Shown here: in pieces, positions 43,001-51,430 of the stretch
How positions within the stretch are numbered: the stretch's first letter is position 1
Layout of the letters: every line of letters begins with the position of its first letter
Assembly (NCBI RefSeq): GCF_006542765.1
Contig: NZ_SKCD01000011.1
Span: 1 to 64,000, forward strand
Direction: 5' to 3'
Length of the DNA: 64,000 bases
Origin: Paenibacillus luteus
GTDB lineage: Bacteria; Bacillota; Bacilli; Paenibacillales; Paenibacillaceae
Notes under the pieces: model-generated
What the model was told of the DNA's origin: nothing
Seen by the model: only the letters and a program-made list of their open reading frames with translations
Database searches by the model: none
Made by a program: the position numbers and the translations under genes

Positions 43001-43814
43001 GTGAGCGCCTCCTCTCCCAAATTAACTGTGCAGCTGTTATAACGGTTCCTATCCATGCTGCAGCCATAGCTATGAAACCAATACTGCCCGCGGGCTGTTT
43101 GATCCATTTTATCCACTCATAATATTCAGGTCCCAGAATGGCTCCTCCACCTAACTTCACTACTGTAAAAAGCCTTGAAAGTTCCGCCGGATTAAGAAAC
43201 GTAAGGAAGGTCACAGCTGGCTTTATCATCGGATAAGGCAAGAAACCTAAGGTTGCAATAAGTAATGGCGGCCATCCGATAATGGCGAAAAACCAAATCG
43301 ATACGCCGACCGTTAAGGCTTGCCAACGATTTTTAGCAAGAGTTCCTACAAGCAGAGCAATTGCAAGAAAAAACAAAGCTACACTTGTCGAAAATGTTAA
43401 CAGCTGCAAGTATGTCTGCAATCCGAATCCTGAGCCAGCAGCTAATCCGAGAATACTAGCCGCACCAAAACCTATAGATACGATAACTAGCAAAACAACA
43501 GAAAGGCCAATATATTTTCCGATAATAAAGGACCATGTGCTGATCGGATAAGTAGATAATAGTTCCCAGCTGCCATCCTCCCTCTCCGCTGTTAATGAAA
43601 AGGAACCAAGCAGCAAAGACATCAGCGGCAATAAATATAAGATCAGATTAAGTGTTGTTCCTGTAATGCCTGAATAACCTTGAACATAGCCTTGTGCATT
43701 AATTAAGAGAAGGCATAGCATAAATAATGTAAAAAGGCCCATGAAAGAATAGGCCCAGGGATTTCGAAATCCTAACTTTACTTCTCTTATCGCAAAATGA
43801 ACCGTCTGAATCAC
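42993..43814 (-). CDS. nosY: Nos maturation ABC permease NosY
   Basis: A 273-residue ABC-2 permease with six helices, starting at GTG and overlapping nosL. The segment LTAEREDGSWELLSTYPISTWSFIIGKYIGL is the usual NosY cytoplasmic region before helix 3. It pairs with NosF and docks NosD on the outside in the known complex. Fourth gene of the operon. Confidence 0.88.
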   Translation of the reverse strand: MIQTVHFAIREVKLGFRNPWAYSFMGLFTLFMLCLLLINAQGYVQGYSGITGTTLNLILYLLPLMSLLLGSFSLTAEREDGSWELLSTYPISTWSFIIGKYIGLSVVLLVIVSIGFGAASILGLAAGSGFGLQTYLQLLTFSTSVALFFLAIALLVGTLAKNRWQALTVGVSIWFFAIIGWPPLLIATLGFLPYPMIKPAVTFLTFLNPAELSRLFTVVKLGGGAILGPEYYEWIKWIKQPAGSIGFIAMAAAWIGTVITAAQLIWERRRSRA

Positions 43815-44380
43815 GAGTTCTCCCCTTCTGACCCGTTGCCCATATCCATCTCTTGTTCACTATCATCGGAATGCATGCTTTCATTATGCATCTCCATCGC
43901 TTCCATATTCATCATGTCACGGTTAACTTCCCATTTATGATTCGCAAGTTCTTCATAGCTTAACAATTGCCCCATTCCTTGTTCATCGATGTAAGCTTGT
44001 GCTGATGTTTTATCCTCAAAGGCAATCACACCATATGCCATTGGCGTTACATAGGCAGCATCATAAGCATAAAAGGCCTTTTCGTACTTAATCCAATCCC
44101 CGCTATTATGATCTCTAACAAACTCTGCTCCTACGGTTTCTTCTCCGTTTTTGATTTTCCACTCATTCATACAGCCAATATCATCGAACTTCAAGGATTG
44201 ACCATCCGTCGTAATGATTTGGGTCGCGTAAGGATCATCCTTAACCGCCATATTACAAATCACACATTTGTCTACCTCTTCATTAATCGCTTCCGGTTTA
44301 TATTCCTTAGCTCCGCATGCGCTTACCAACAACGTAATCATAACCAAAAATAGTGCAGCGCTAAATCGTTTCGTCTTCAT
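43811..44380 (-). CDS. nosL: Copper chaperone lipoprotein NosL
   Basis: A 189-residue lipoprotein. The start at 44380 overlaps the nosD stop; a longer form reading back 49 codons lies inside nosD and is rejected. Signal peptide with lipobox LVSACG, then CVICNMAVKDDPYATQIIT with the CxxCxM copper(I) site of NosL and KFDDIGCMNEW. The C-terminus is rich in Met and His (MNMEAMEMHNESMHSDD), adding soft and borderline copper ligands. NosL supplies copper to the NosDFY machinery for N2O reductase. Confidence 0.9.
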   Translation of the reverse strand: MKTKRFSAALFLVMITLLVSACGAKEYKPEAINEEVDKCVICNMAVKDDPYATQIITTDGQSLKFDDIGCMNEWKIKNGEETVGAEFVRDHNSGDWIKYEKAFYAYDAAYVTPMAYGVIAFEDKTSAQAYIDEQGMGQLLSYEELANHKWEVNRDMMNMEAMEMHNESMHSDDSEQEMDMGNGSEGENS

Positions 44381-45714
44381 CTTTTTCTTACCCCCAAGTA
44401 CATAAAATATAATGCAACAATAAGTAATCCAGCGCCAACTACCGCCGAATTCTGCAGAGTTTGCGTCGGTAAAACAAATTTCAGCTTCCCACTGGGTTGC
44501 ATCAACGGCGACGTGTCCGTCGACCAAGACTGTCTATCCGATTGATAGAGGTCTTCTAGAAAAACCATACCAGGCGATTGGAAAAACAATTGAAAGGCAG
44601 GTCTAGCTTTCACTAGGCTTTGAAAAAAGGGATTAATCGCATAAGTCGTTTCACTTTTGCCATCCCCATCCGTATCAATGCCCTGAAAAGAGTCCCAGTA
44701 ATTTGATTCAAGTAGATTTCCTATGCTGTTTCTTGCTTCTGCACTAGCAACGTTACCTACAAACTGATTTTCTTGAATATCATTGTCTTCAGCATCAAGC
44801 AGTTGTATTCCTATAAAATTACCAATGACTGCGTTGTCTACAATTTTGTTTTTCGTGGATTGTTCGACATAAAGTCCTACACGATTCCCTTCGACATGAT
44901 TGCCCGAAATTATTGTGTGATGTGCGTCAAACAATAAAATTCCTTGAGAATTTACATTTTCACTTTGCTTGGTAAATTGATTGCCAGAAACCTCAACATC
45001 GCGAACTGCCATGATCATAGCCCCGGTTATATTCAGATTGCCGATATTGTTACGAATAACCGTACCTTTTGTATACATGCAATGAACACCGTAGCGTAGC
45101 AGCTCAAACTGATTATCCTCGATTAGATTCCGATCACTATTCTCCATATAGATGCCATCATGCATAGAAGAAATCGTATTTCCTGCAAAATAATTTCCAT
45201 GTGAATCATACAAATCGATTCCATTTCCTTTGTCTGAAAGTTTAAGCGGCCGATCCTGAACGACACCTGCCCAGTCAATAGTTGTGTTTAGAACCTTGCC
45301 GTTATTCGCCTTCCTCATTATAATTCCGAAGGAGCCGGTGCGTATTTGCAAATCATCAAGCAAAACGTCATTTGCTTGCACTAAAATGGCGGGCTGTTTT
45401 TTGATTGTTTCATCCAAGATGGTCAATCCAATAATTGAAACGTTATTTGCTTTAATCTGCAAAGCAGGTTCATTAGATGTATTACTAATCGTAGCGCCTG
45501 CTCCAGACTCAGCGACAAGTTGCAACGGCTTATCAATGACAATGGGCCCCTTGTAGGTTCCTGCAGGGATATGAAGAGTGTCACCTACATGTGCTTCATT
45601 AATTAATACTTGCAAAGGACTCGGCGTCCCTTCTGCTTTTACTATACCTACCCCAATCAGAGTAGAAATCGCTAACAGAATAAAAGCATACATTAATTTC
45701 TGGATTACTCTCAT
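44377..45714 (-). CDS. nosD: Nos maturation protein NosD
   Basis: A 445-residue exported protein. Signal peptide (MYAFILLAISTLIGVGIVKAEG), a right-handed beta-helix of NosD/CASH repeats (repeated Asn-rich rungs such as NRNLIEDNQFELLRYGVH and NNIGNLNITGAMIMAV, residues about 60-340) and a C-terminal membrane helix (AVVGAGLLIVALYFMYLG). Classic proteobacterial NosD is soluble and periplasmic; the C-terminal anchor fits a Gram-positive cell. It delivers copper and sulphur to the CuZ centre of N2O reductase, yet nosZ is not present here. Confidence 0.9.
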   Translation of the reverse strand: MRVIQKLMYAFILLAISTLIGVGIVKAEGTPSPLQVLINEAHVGDTLHIPAGTYKGPIVIDKPLQLVAESGAGATISNTSNEPALQIKANNVSIIGLTILDETIKKQPAILVQANDVLLDDLQIRTGSFGIIMRKANNGKVLNTTIDWAGVVQDRPLKLSDKGNGIDLYDSHGNYFAGNTISSMHDGIYMENSDRNLIEDNQFELLRYGVHCMYTKGTVIRNNIGNLNITGAMIMAVRDVEVSGNQFTKQSENVNSQGILLFDAHHTIISGNHVEGNRVGLYVEQSTKNKIVDNAVIGNFIGIQLLDAEDNDIQENQFVGNVASAEARNSIGNLLESNYWDSFQGIDTDGDGKSETTYAINPFFQSLVKARPAFQLFFQSPGMVFLEDLYQSDRQSWSTDTSPLMQPSGKLKFVLPTQTLQNSAVVGAGLLIVALYFMYLGVRKR

Positions 45715-46088
45715 TGCACCTCAACCTGTTTCTTTTTTGTTAAGTGGATTTCTTCGGTATACAGATGCAAGTACACTTCATAAGTACCTGATTTTGCAAA
45801 TGTGTATATACCACTAAATAGATTCTCCCCTTCTTTCTTCGCCTCAATAAACACGGGCTCCCCATCGACTCGAATTTCAAATGTCATTCCTGAGGAGTTG
45901 GACAGCTTTGCTCCTGTGAATTCAGCAGTGAGCACTATCTTTGACCCATTTACTGGTTTATCCGGATCTGTTGTCAATGCTGCATCAATGGCTGCCGGGT
46001 CAAGTGCAGCCGGAGGAGAAGTCGAGCAAGCCCCGAGGAAACTGAAAATTAAGAACATCACACTTATCGATAAAACCATTTTCCGCAA
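45711..46088 (-). CDS. YtkA/FixH-like lipoprotein opening the nos operon
   Basis: A 125-residue lipoprotein. The TTG at 46088 (GAAGGGG 5 bp upstream) gives MRKMVLSISVMFLIFSFLGAC, a clean lipoprotein signal; a TTG six codons earlier is the alternative. The mature part is one YtkA-like fold (PVNGSKIVLTAEFTGAKLSNSSGMTFEIRV...GIYTFAKSGTYEVYLHLYTEEI). It overlaps nosD by 4 bp. Two regulon dyads lie upstream. The role is unknown; a copper- or redox-linked periplasmic-side function fits its partners. Confidence 0.8.
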   Translation of the reverse strand: MRKMVLSISVMFLIFSFLGACSTSPPAALDPAAIDAALTTDPDKPVNGSKIVLTAEFTGAKLSNSSGMTFEIRVDGEPVFIEAKKEGENLFSGIYTFAKSGTYEVYLHLYTEEIHLTKKKQVEVQ

Positions 46089-46121
46089 TTCTTCCCCTTC
46101 TTTCAAAAATGTCCTGCATCT

Positions 46122-46167
46122 ATATTAACAAATGTATACTTTTATCCGTATGACTCGAAAGAGCCAT
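46122..46167 (-). promoter_or_regulatory. Regulon dyad and -10 box of the nos operon
   Basis: ATGACTC-GAAA-GAGCCAT (46150-46167). On the minus strand TAATAT (46127 down to 46122) starts exactly 31.5 bp from the centre. Confidence 0.8.
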
Positions 46168-46200
46168 TAACCGAACTTAATCGTCACAAATGGCAAGGAA

Positions 46201-46218
46201 TTAGCTCATTCGAGCCAT
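46201..46218. promoter_or_regulatory. Second, upstream regulon dyad of the nos operon
   Basis: TTAGCTC-ATTC-GAGCCAT, a good match 51 bp (about five helical turns) from the first. No good -10 is seen at the 31.5-bp distance on either strand, so it is probably an auxiliary site for the same promoter. Confidence 0.65.
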
Positions 46219-46240
46219 TATTGTTCCACTTTGCTCCTAA

Positions 46241-46309
46241 AAACAAAAAACCACCTTTTCTAGGTGGATGAGCTTTACAATATTTAAAAGACCGCGTTAA
46301 ACGCGGTCT
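46241..46309 (-). terminator. Tandem terminators after the GH43 gene
   Basis: Two hairpins read on the minus strand: ACCGCG-TTTAA-CGCGGT followed by TTTTAAA, and CCACCT-AGAAA-AGGTGG followed by T6. They separate the xyloside locus from the nos promoter. Confidence 0.8.
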
Positions 46310-46417
46310 CCCAATCAGATCAACGTATTGTTTCCCCTCGCTCAGTCGAAGACAATCGATTCGAAATGCATGGAACAATAATCATCCTAAGCTGGCGAAT
46401 GTCCACGGGACTCGCCG

Positions 46418-47995
46418 CTAACACAACAAACGTGTAACTATGAAATCATCGAAGTCAACATAACCTCCGGACTTTTGATCAGCTTGAGCATATAACCCCA
46501 CTTTCGCTCCAACCCATTTACTGACTGTAGCATGAAATGGTTCATGCTCAATCCTCTCGAACTGTTTCCCGTCCTGGCTATATTGAAACTGGCACACAGC
46601 CCCTGCTTCGACTGAAATCCTAAACCATAACCTGCTTGGGAATGCTGCTGAAAGCCTCCATACTAAGCTTTCACTATCCATATCCCCTTCAAGCAATTGA
46701 ATTTCGGGGCCTTTCTCAGCGTCTAACACAAAAGTTAATGCCAAATAATGATAACCAAAGATGACTATTCCTGCTCGATCTCCTTGTTGGAAGCCTGATA
46801 TGTCCAAAGTCGTCGTTACTTCAAACGTAAGTGCTGGGAATTTTTGCATCAAAAGGTAGGGTGCCTTATATAACGAATTCTGCCCCTCTAACCCTGTTTG
46901 TGTATAAAATCGAAGATATCCGCTTCTCTCAGAAAGAGAATACCAGTTTTCCTGAGGATTAGCTTGCCACTGCCATTGTAAGCCTAGTTCAGGAGAATCG
47001 AATGTATCGGTGGAAGCTGGTGCTTCTATCGGATGAATGTTATCACCCACGTTCGGCTTTGGTGCACGCATTACAGGCTCGCCGATCCCATCTCCATCCT
47101 GATCGATACCAATAATCGGCCAACCAGCCTTCCACTCCATTGGTTGTAAATGAACGATTCTCCCGTACGCATCCTTATGCTGGAAATGCAAAAACCAAGA
47201 TTCTCCGGATGCAAGCTCCACCCACGCTCCTTGATGCGGACCATTCACAGGCGTCTCGCCTTGATGAAGAACAACGCGGGCTTCGTAAGGGCCTAGAGGA
47301 TGCTCGGAACGTAGAACCGTTTGCCAGCCTGTCTCTACGCCTCCAGCTGGGGCAAATACATAGTATATGCCCTGGCGTTTGTACATCTTAGGACCTTCAA
47401 TCGTTGGATGACGTGAAGGGTCGTCGATAATAACAACGCCTTCATCGAGTATTTTTTTTCCGTCAGGCGTCATCCTTCGTATTTGCAGTCGATGTTTTAT
47501 ACCACTTCGACTATGTGCATAGGCATGAGCCAAATACGCCTCGCCATCGTCATCCCAAAATGGGCAGGTATCGATAATACCTTTCCCTTCCATAACAAGA
47601 TGCAAGTCACTCCAAGTACCTGATGGATCTTGAGCTGTTGTCATAAATACACCAACATCTGGATCGCCATAGAAGATCCAATATTGTCCGTTATGATAGC
47701 GGATGCTTGGCGCCCACACACCGTTCCCATGTTGCGGTTGATTAAAGTTCGTAATCGGCATTCGTAAGATCGCATGATTGATTAAACGCCAATTCACAAG
47801 ATCCTTCGAATGAAGAATAGGCAGTCCGGGAATATGACCAAAACTGGAAGCGGTCATGTAAAAGTCATTATTAACACGAACCACATCTGGATCGGAATAA
47901 TCGGCATGTAGGATCGGATTAACGAAAGTACCGTCTCCTTGGTCTGCGATCCACGGGTAACTATCATGCTTAGCCATACTATTGTTACTTTTCAT
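46418..47995 (-). CDS. GH43 beta-xylosidase/arabinosidase-type glycosidase
   Basis: A 525-residue cytoplasmic glycosidase without signal peptide. N-terminal five-bladed GH43 domain (1-310): general base Asp in HADYSDPDVVRV, pKa-adjusting Asp in IIDTCPFWDDDG and acid Glu in TIEGPKMYKR. The C-terminal half is a concanavalin-like DUF1349/beta-xylosidase C2 domain (STDTFDSPELGLQWQWQANPQENWYSL...). This architecture acts on xylo-oligosaccharides or arabinosides. It overlaps the start of the YesN-type regulator's end and ends an operon with a sugar ABC importer. Confidence 0.9.
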   Translation of the reverse strand: MKSNNSMAKHDSYPWIADQGDGTFVNPILHADYSDPDVVRVNNDFYMTASSFGHIPGLPILHSKDLVNWRLINHAILRMPITNFNQPQHGNGVWAPSIRYHNGQYWIFYGDPDVGVFMTTAQDPSGTWSDLHLVMEGKGIIDTCPFWDDDGEAYLAHAYAHSRSGIKHRLQIRRMTPDGKKILDEGVVIIDDPSRHPTIEGPKMYKRQGIYYVFAPAGGVETGWQTVLRSEHPLGPYEARVVLHQGETPVNGPHQGAWVELASGESWFLHFQHKDAYGRIVHLQPMEWKAGWPIIGIDQDGDGIGEPVMRAPKPNVGDNIHPIEAPASTDTFDSPELGLQWQWQANPQENWYSLSERSGYLRFYTQTGLEGQNSLYKAPYLLMQKFPALTFEVTTTLDISGFQQGDRAGIVIFGYHYLALTFVLDAEKGPEIQLLEGDMDSESLVWRLSAAFPSRLWFRISVEAGAVCQFQYSQDGKQFERIEHEPFHATVSKWVGAKVGLYAQADQKSGGYVDFDDFIVTRLLC

Positions 47996-49583
47996 CGCTA
48001 CTCTCCATTTCCGAATAATACCGTTGTTTGTATTCGCTTAGACTTACGGTAACGTATTTTTTGAATACTCTTGAAAAATAGCCGCGATCTGAATATCCCA
48101 ACATATAAGCAATGTTTTCAGCCGATTCTCCTTTTTCCGTAAGCAGCAGCTTCGCTTCATCCATTTTTATTAAATGTACGTGGTCTGTTACATTTATACC
48201 CGTCATCTTCTTGAAGTAACGAGAGAAGTAGCTTGGATTTAGATGCAAGTGGCGAGCGATATCAATTGATGTTATATTTCGATATATGTTTTCTCGAATA
48301 AACCGATTAATCGCTTTCAGATCTGGGTTCATCGTACTCTCGTCTTGAGAAAATGATCTAGCACTGGTTATGAGAGCCTTCATAAACCAACGCACGATTC
48401 GAAACGCTTCATTCAATCGAACGGACTTGCCGATATCCTCCTGAACATCTGCAGCTAATGAGCGGCCACTCCGTACGGTTGCCTCCTGAACCCATCGCAG
48501 CAACAGCTCCTTCGCATCTGCCGGTGCCAAAGCAGCTAAATACATGGCTTTCTCTAGATTATAGAGATAGATATACGCGAATGAATCGTTTGCAAGATTT
48601 AGAGCTTCCATCCATTTAACCGCCAATGAATCCAATCTATTCTCTTCCTGTTCTTTGCTGCTCCACAAGTCTTGAGAATCATCCGCGTTTACAACATAAA
48701 AATCCTGTTCGAAACACTTTTTTGTTGCAATGATCCCCTTCCCAAGCTCAGGCAAGATGCAAACCTCTTCTGTGGTTATGATATAACTTTCGACCTTTAA
48801 GAACTTAAGCAGCTTCTCGCGAAGCTGAGTACCAAACTTCTCTAAGTCTGCCTTCACATCCCCTTCTCTCGAGCAAGCAATGCACCAAAGGCGTCCGTCT
48901 TTAGAATAGAAGATGGTCACAGTCGTATGCTCGGACAACTCCACAGCAATGTTATATGCAGCATATCGTACCAATTCCGTTCGATCACTTTGATAAACTT
49001 CAATAAGATCTCCTCTGTCCAAGTGGCATAAACCTATGGCATAGCGCGAATCATCAGTCCATAATATACCCAATCTTGTCCCGTGCTCGAGCAGCGCTCT
49101 TGGATCTCCGCCATGAGAAAGCTCATGAAAAAACTGTTGGATGAGAACATTCTTATTTCGCGTCATGTCACTCTTGTACGCCATTCTCTCCAACTGATCT
49201 TGCTCATCATCAAAACGCGAGACTGCTTTTTTCAAACTTTCAGCAATCTTCTCTGGATTTAACTCATCTTTGACGATATAATCATCCGCTTCAATCCTAA
49301 GTGCCTCTTTGACATATTGAAAATCCTCGTGACAGGTTAGGAAGATAACACGAAGTTTGGGATTAAAAACTCGAAGGCGTCGAGCCAGTTCGATTCCATT
49401 CCCGTCGGGAAGACCGATATCGGTAAGTAAGATGTCCGGCTTGGTCGCTGTGAAAAGTTCCAGAGCTTCCTCGGCTGAATAAGCTTCTGCACATATACGG
49501 ATAGTTAGAGACTCCCATGGAATGAGTTTGCGCAAATATTCCACAACCGGTGCATCATCGTCGACCAGCATCGCTTTCAACAT
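47985..49583 (-). CDS. YesN-type response regulator (receiver plus AraC HTH)
   Basis: A 532-residue regulator. Receiver at residues 1-120 with VDDD acidic cluster, phospho-Asp in DILLTDIGLPDG and Lys in YIVKDELNPE. A long middle region is typical of YesN. The C-terminal AraC/XylS double HTH (AINRFIRENIYRNITSIDIARHLHLNPSYFSRYFKKMTGIN...AENIAYMLGYSDRGYFSRVFKKYVTVSLSEYKQRYY) ends the protein. It overlaps its kinase gene and the GH43 gene. In paenibacilli such pairs induce xylan or pectin oligosaccharide uptake operons. Confidence 0.92.
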   Translation of the reverse strand: MLKAMLVDDDAPVVEYLRKLIPWESLTIRICAEAYSAEEALELFTATKPDILLTDIGLPDGNGIELARRLRVFNPKLRVIFLTCHEDFQYVKEALRIEADDYIVKDELNPEKIAESLKKAVSRFDDEQDQLERMAYKSDMTRNKNVLIQQFFHELSHGGDPRALLEHGTRLGILWTDDSRYAIGLCHLDRGDLIEVYQSDRTELVRYAAYNIAVELSEHTTVTIFYSKDGRLWCIACSREGDVKADLEKFGTQLREKLLKFLKVESYIITTEEVCILPELGKGIIATKKCFEQDFYVVNADDSQDLWSSKEQEENRLDSLAVKWMEALNLANDSFAYIYLYNLEKAMYLAALAPADAKELLLRWVQEATVRSGRSLAADVQEDIGKSVRLNEAFRIVRWFMKALITSARSFSQDESTMNPDLKAINRFIRENIYRNITSIDIARHLHLNPSYFSRYFKKMTGINVTDHVHLIKMDEAKLLLTEKGESAENIAYMLGYSDRGYFSRVFKKYVTVSLSEYKQRYYSEMESSDEK

Positions 49584-51327
49584 TGGGTTTTTCCTCTCTA
49601 TCCTTATTCATTGGAATATATATTTTACTCACAAATCTATCCTTCTCGCCCAACTCAATGCTAAGTCGAGCTGAATTTCCAAATGTCAGCTTCAGACGAC
49701 GATAAACGTTATACAACCCAATCCCGCTATCACCGACTTGTTCCACCTCATTCTCAAACTTTTGATTCAGTCTAGCCACCTGTTCAAAAGTAGTTCCTCG
49801 GCCATTGTCAGATACTCGAATTTCGATCCCTTGAAATGCTTCCCTAATCATTACTTCAATTAATGGATGGGAAGTGGATCGGTTAAAACCATGAATAATA
49901 CTGTTCTCAACCAATGGCTGCAGTAGTAGACGTGGAATCATTACCTCGCGAAAATGGTCGGTCAGTGAAATGTCCAGCTTAATATTTAGTCGATTTCGCA
50001 TTCGAATTATGGATACATATTGTGAGAGCAACTTACATTCATCTGCAAGGGTTAATGGCTCGTGTACCTTTAAGTGAGCCCGCAATAACGCCATTAAGGA
50101 ATCGATAGTCTCGCTGTGCACCTGATCACCTTCAAGGGCTAAATTACACTTGATGGAATTAAGCGTATTGAACAGGAAGTGCGGCTGGATTTGGGAGAAC
50201 AAAGCATACAATTCAATCGTTCTTTTCTCTTCCTGCTCGTTTTCCAACTTGCTAATAAGTGCATTAATATTATCCAGCATGTCATTAATCGATTTACCAA
50301 GAAGTGAAATCTCATTTTGTCCTGTCACAAGGTAACGAACAGAGCTGTTTCCCTCTCCGTATTGTGAAGCGACACGCATTAGCTTATGGATTGGCCTGTT
50401 TAATCCCTTTGCGATGACGCTTGATATGAACAAAAACACGAACAGCACAATACAAACGGCAAGGAGCGTATACCAGAAGCGTTGCGTTATGTCGCCAAAC
50501 ACCGCAGTTGTGTCTAGCTCGTACACCAAAGTCCAAGTCGTTCCCGACACGGGTACCGTTTCTCTCTTTTTGCCTGAATCCGCCCCGTCTATGAAATGGG
50601 ATGGACTGTTTTTGACGCCTGCTAATAAACTTCCATCCTGCTCATATAAGGAAAAGGCCCCTTGACCTGCATTATGGAACAATGAATCAAAATAGGAATG
50701 AGGAATGCCAACAAAGAGTGTACCCAGCACTTCGTGACGAATGGGATCATAAATAGATTTTTTCAAGAACAAATAATAGGATGATTGGAAGACATCATCG
50801 TAGCTGTCCATCTGTTCCGCTCGAAACCAATGTACGATACCTGTGGAAGCTTCGCTCTTTGGCAAATGCTCAAAACGTATGTCTTTGCGAAGCGATGCTA
50901 TATCACTGGGTTTAGCTGAGCCAACAAGCGGATAATAGGCTTGATTGAGGTACAACACATTAACATTCATCAATGATAATTTCCCAACGTAAAATGTCAT
51001 ATTCTCCGCTATGCTCGTATAGGACTGATAGTCTGCAAATGTTTCAAAGCTCGTTATAGCTTTTAATTTTCTCAAATCCGAATGAGAATGATTCAACTGT
51101 GAAGCTGAGTACTGATTCACCGTATAGATGACATCGTTTGCCGTTTTGGAGATATCGTTGGCTAACGTTCCGATAATACCCTTCATGTTTGAACGGACAT
51201 TTTCTTCGTTTGCTTGTTTATTGGTAATATAGGACATCACCGAAATCAATAGCAGCGGGATTGTAAGAAAGAGCAGCAGCGCTAATTGGATTTGACGGTA
51301 GAACGAAATTCGGTATAACCAACGCAT
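49555..51327 (-). CDS. YesM-type sensor histidine kinase
   Basis: A 590-residue membrane kinase. The start at 51327 has a G-rich ribosome site 7 bp upstream. Helix 1 (IQLALLLFLTIPLLLISVMSYIT), an external dCache-like sensor, helix 2 (WYTLLAVCIVLFVFLFISSVIA), HAMP (NRPIHKLMRVASQYGEGNSSVRYLVTG), the His_kinase motif YALFSQIQPHFLFNTLNSIKC and the ATPase N box QPLVENSIIHGF. It pairs with the YesN-type regulator and likely senses a sugar or a loaded binding protein. Confidence 0.92.
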   Translation of the reverse strand: MRWLYRISFYRQIQLALLLFLTIPLLLISVMSYITNKQANEENVRSNMKGIIGTLANDISKTANDVIYTVNQYSASQLNHSHSDLRKLKAITSFETFADYQSYTSIAENMTFYVGKLSLMNVNVLYLNQAYYPLVGSAKPSDIASLRKDIRFEHLPKSEASTGIVHWFRAEQMDSYDDVFQSSYYLFLKKSIYDPIRHEVLGTLFVGIPHSYFDSLFHNAGQGAFSLYEQDGSLLAGVKNSPSHFIDGADSGKKRETVPVSGTTWTLVYELDTTAVFGDITQRFWYTLLAVCIVLFVFLFISSVIAKGLNRPIHKLMRVASQYGEGNSSVRYLVTGQNEISLLGKSINDMLDNINALISKLENEQEEKRTIELYALFSQIQPHFLFNTLNSIKCNLALEGDQVHSETIDSLMALLRAHLKVHEPLTLADECKLLSQYVSIIRMRNRLNIKLDISLTDHFREVMIPRLLLQPLVENSIIHGFNRSTSHPLIEVMIREAFQGIEIRVSDNGRGTTFEQVARLNQKFENEVEQVGDSGIGLYNVYRRLKLTFGNSARLSIELGEKDRFVSKIYIPMNKDREEKPNVESDAGRR

Positions 51328-51430
51328 GAAGTATCCCCCCCCAATCCTACAATCCATTTTACACAATTATAATCAAACTCCATAATGAAAACAGGGAAAT
51401 CGGCAATTGCCGACCTCCCGATACAAATGA

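Noticed and set aside
42263..43814. NosF/NosY as a generic ABC-2 drug exporter
   Set aside because: Their overlap with nosL and nosD and the SKGMRQR signature place them in the Nos machinery.
43811..44527. Longer start for nosL at 44527
   Set aside because: The added 49 residues lie inside nosD and hide a clear lipoprotein signal that begins at 44380.
12205..46218. The 18-bp dyads as transcription terminators or attenuator hairpins
   Set aside because: They have no T tract, stand upstream of promoters on both strands, and keep a fixed distance to -10 boxes, which fits operators and not terminators.
12205..46218. The dyads as a CRISPR array or mobile repeat family
   Set aside because: Copies are spread over 34 kb in intergenic regions, the 4-bp centres vary, and flanks share nothing beyond the dyad and the -10 box.
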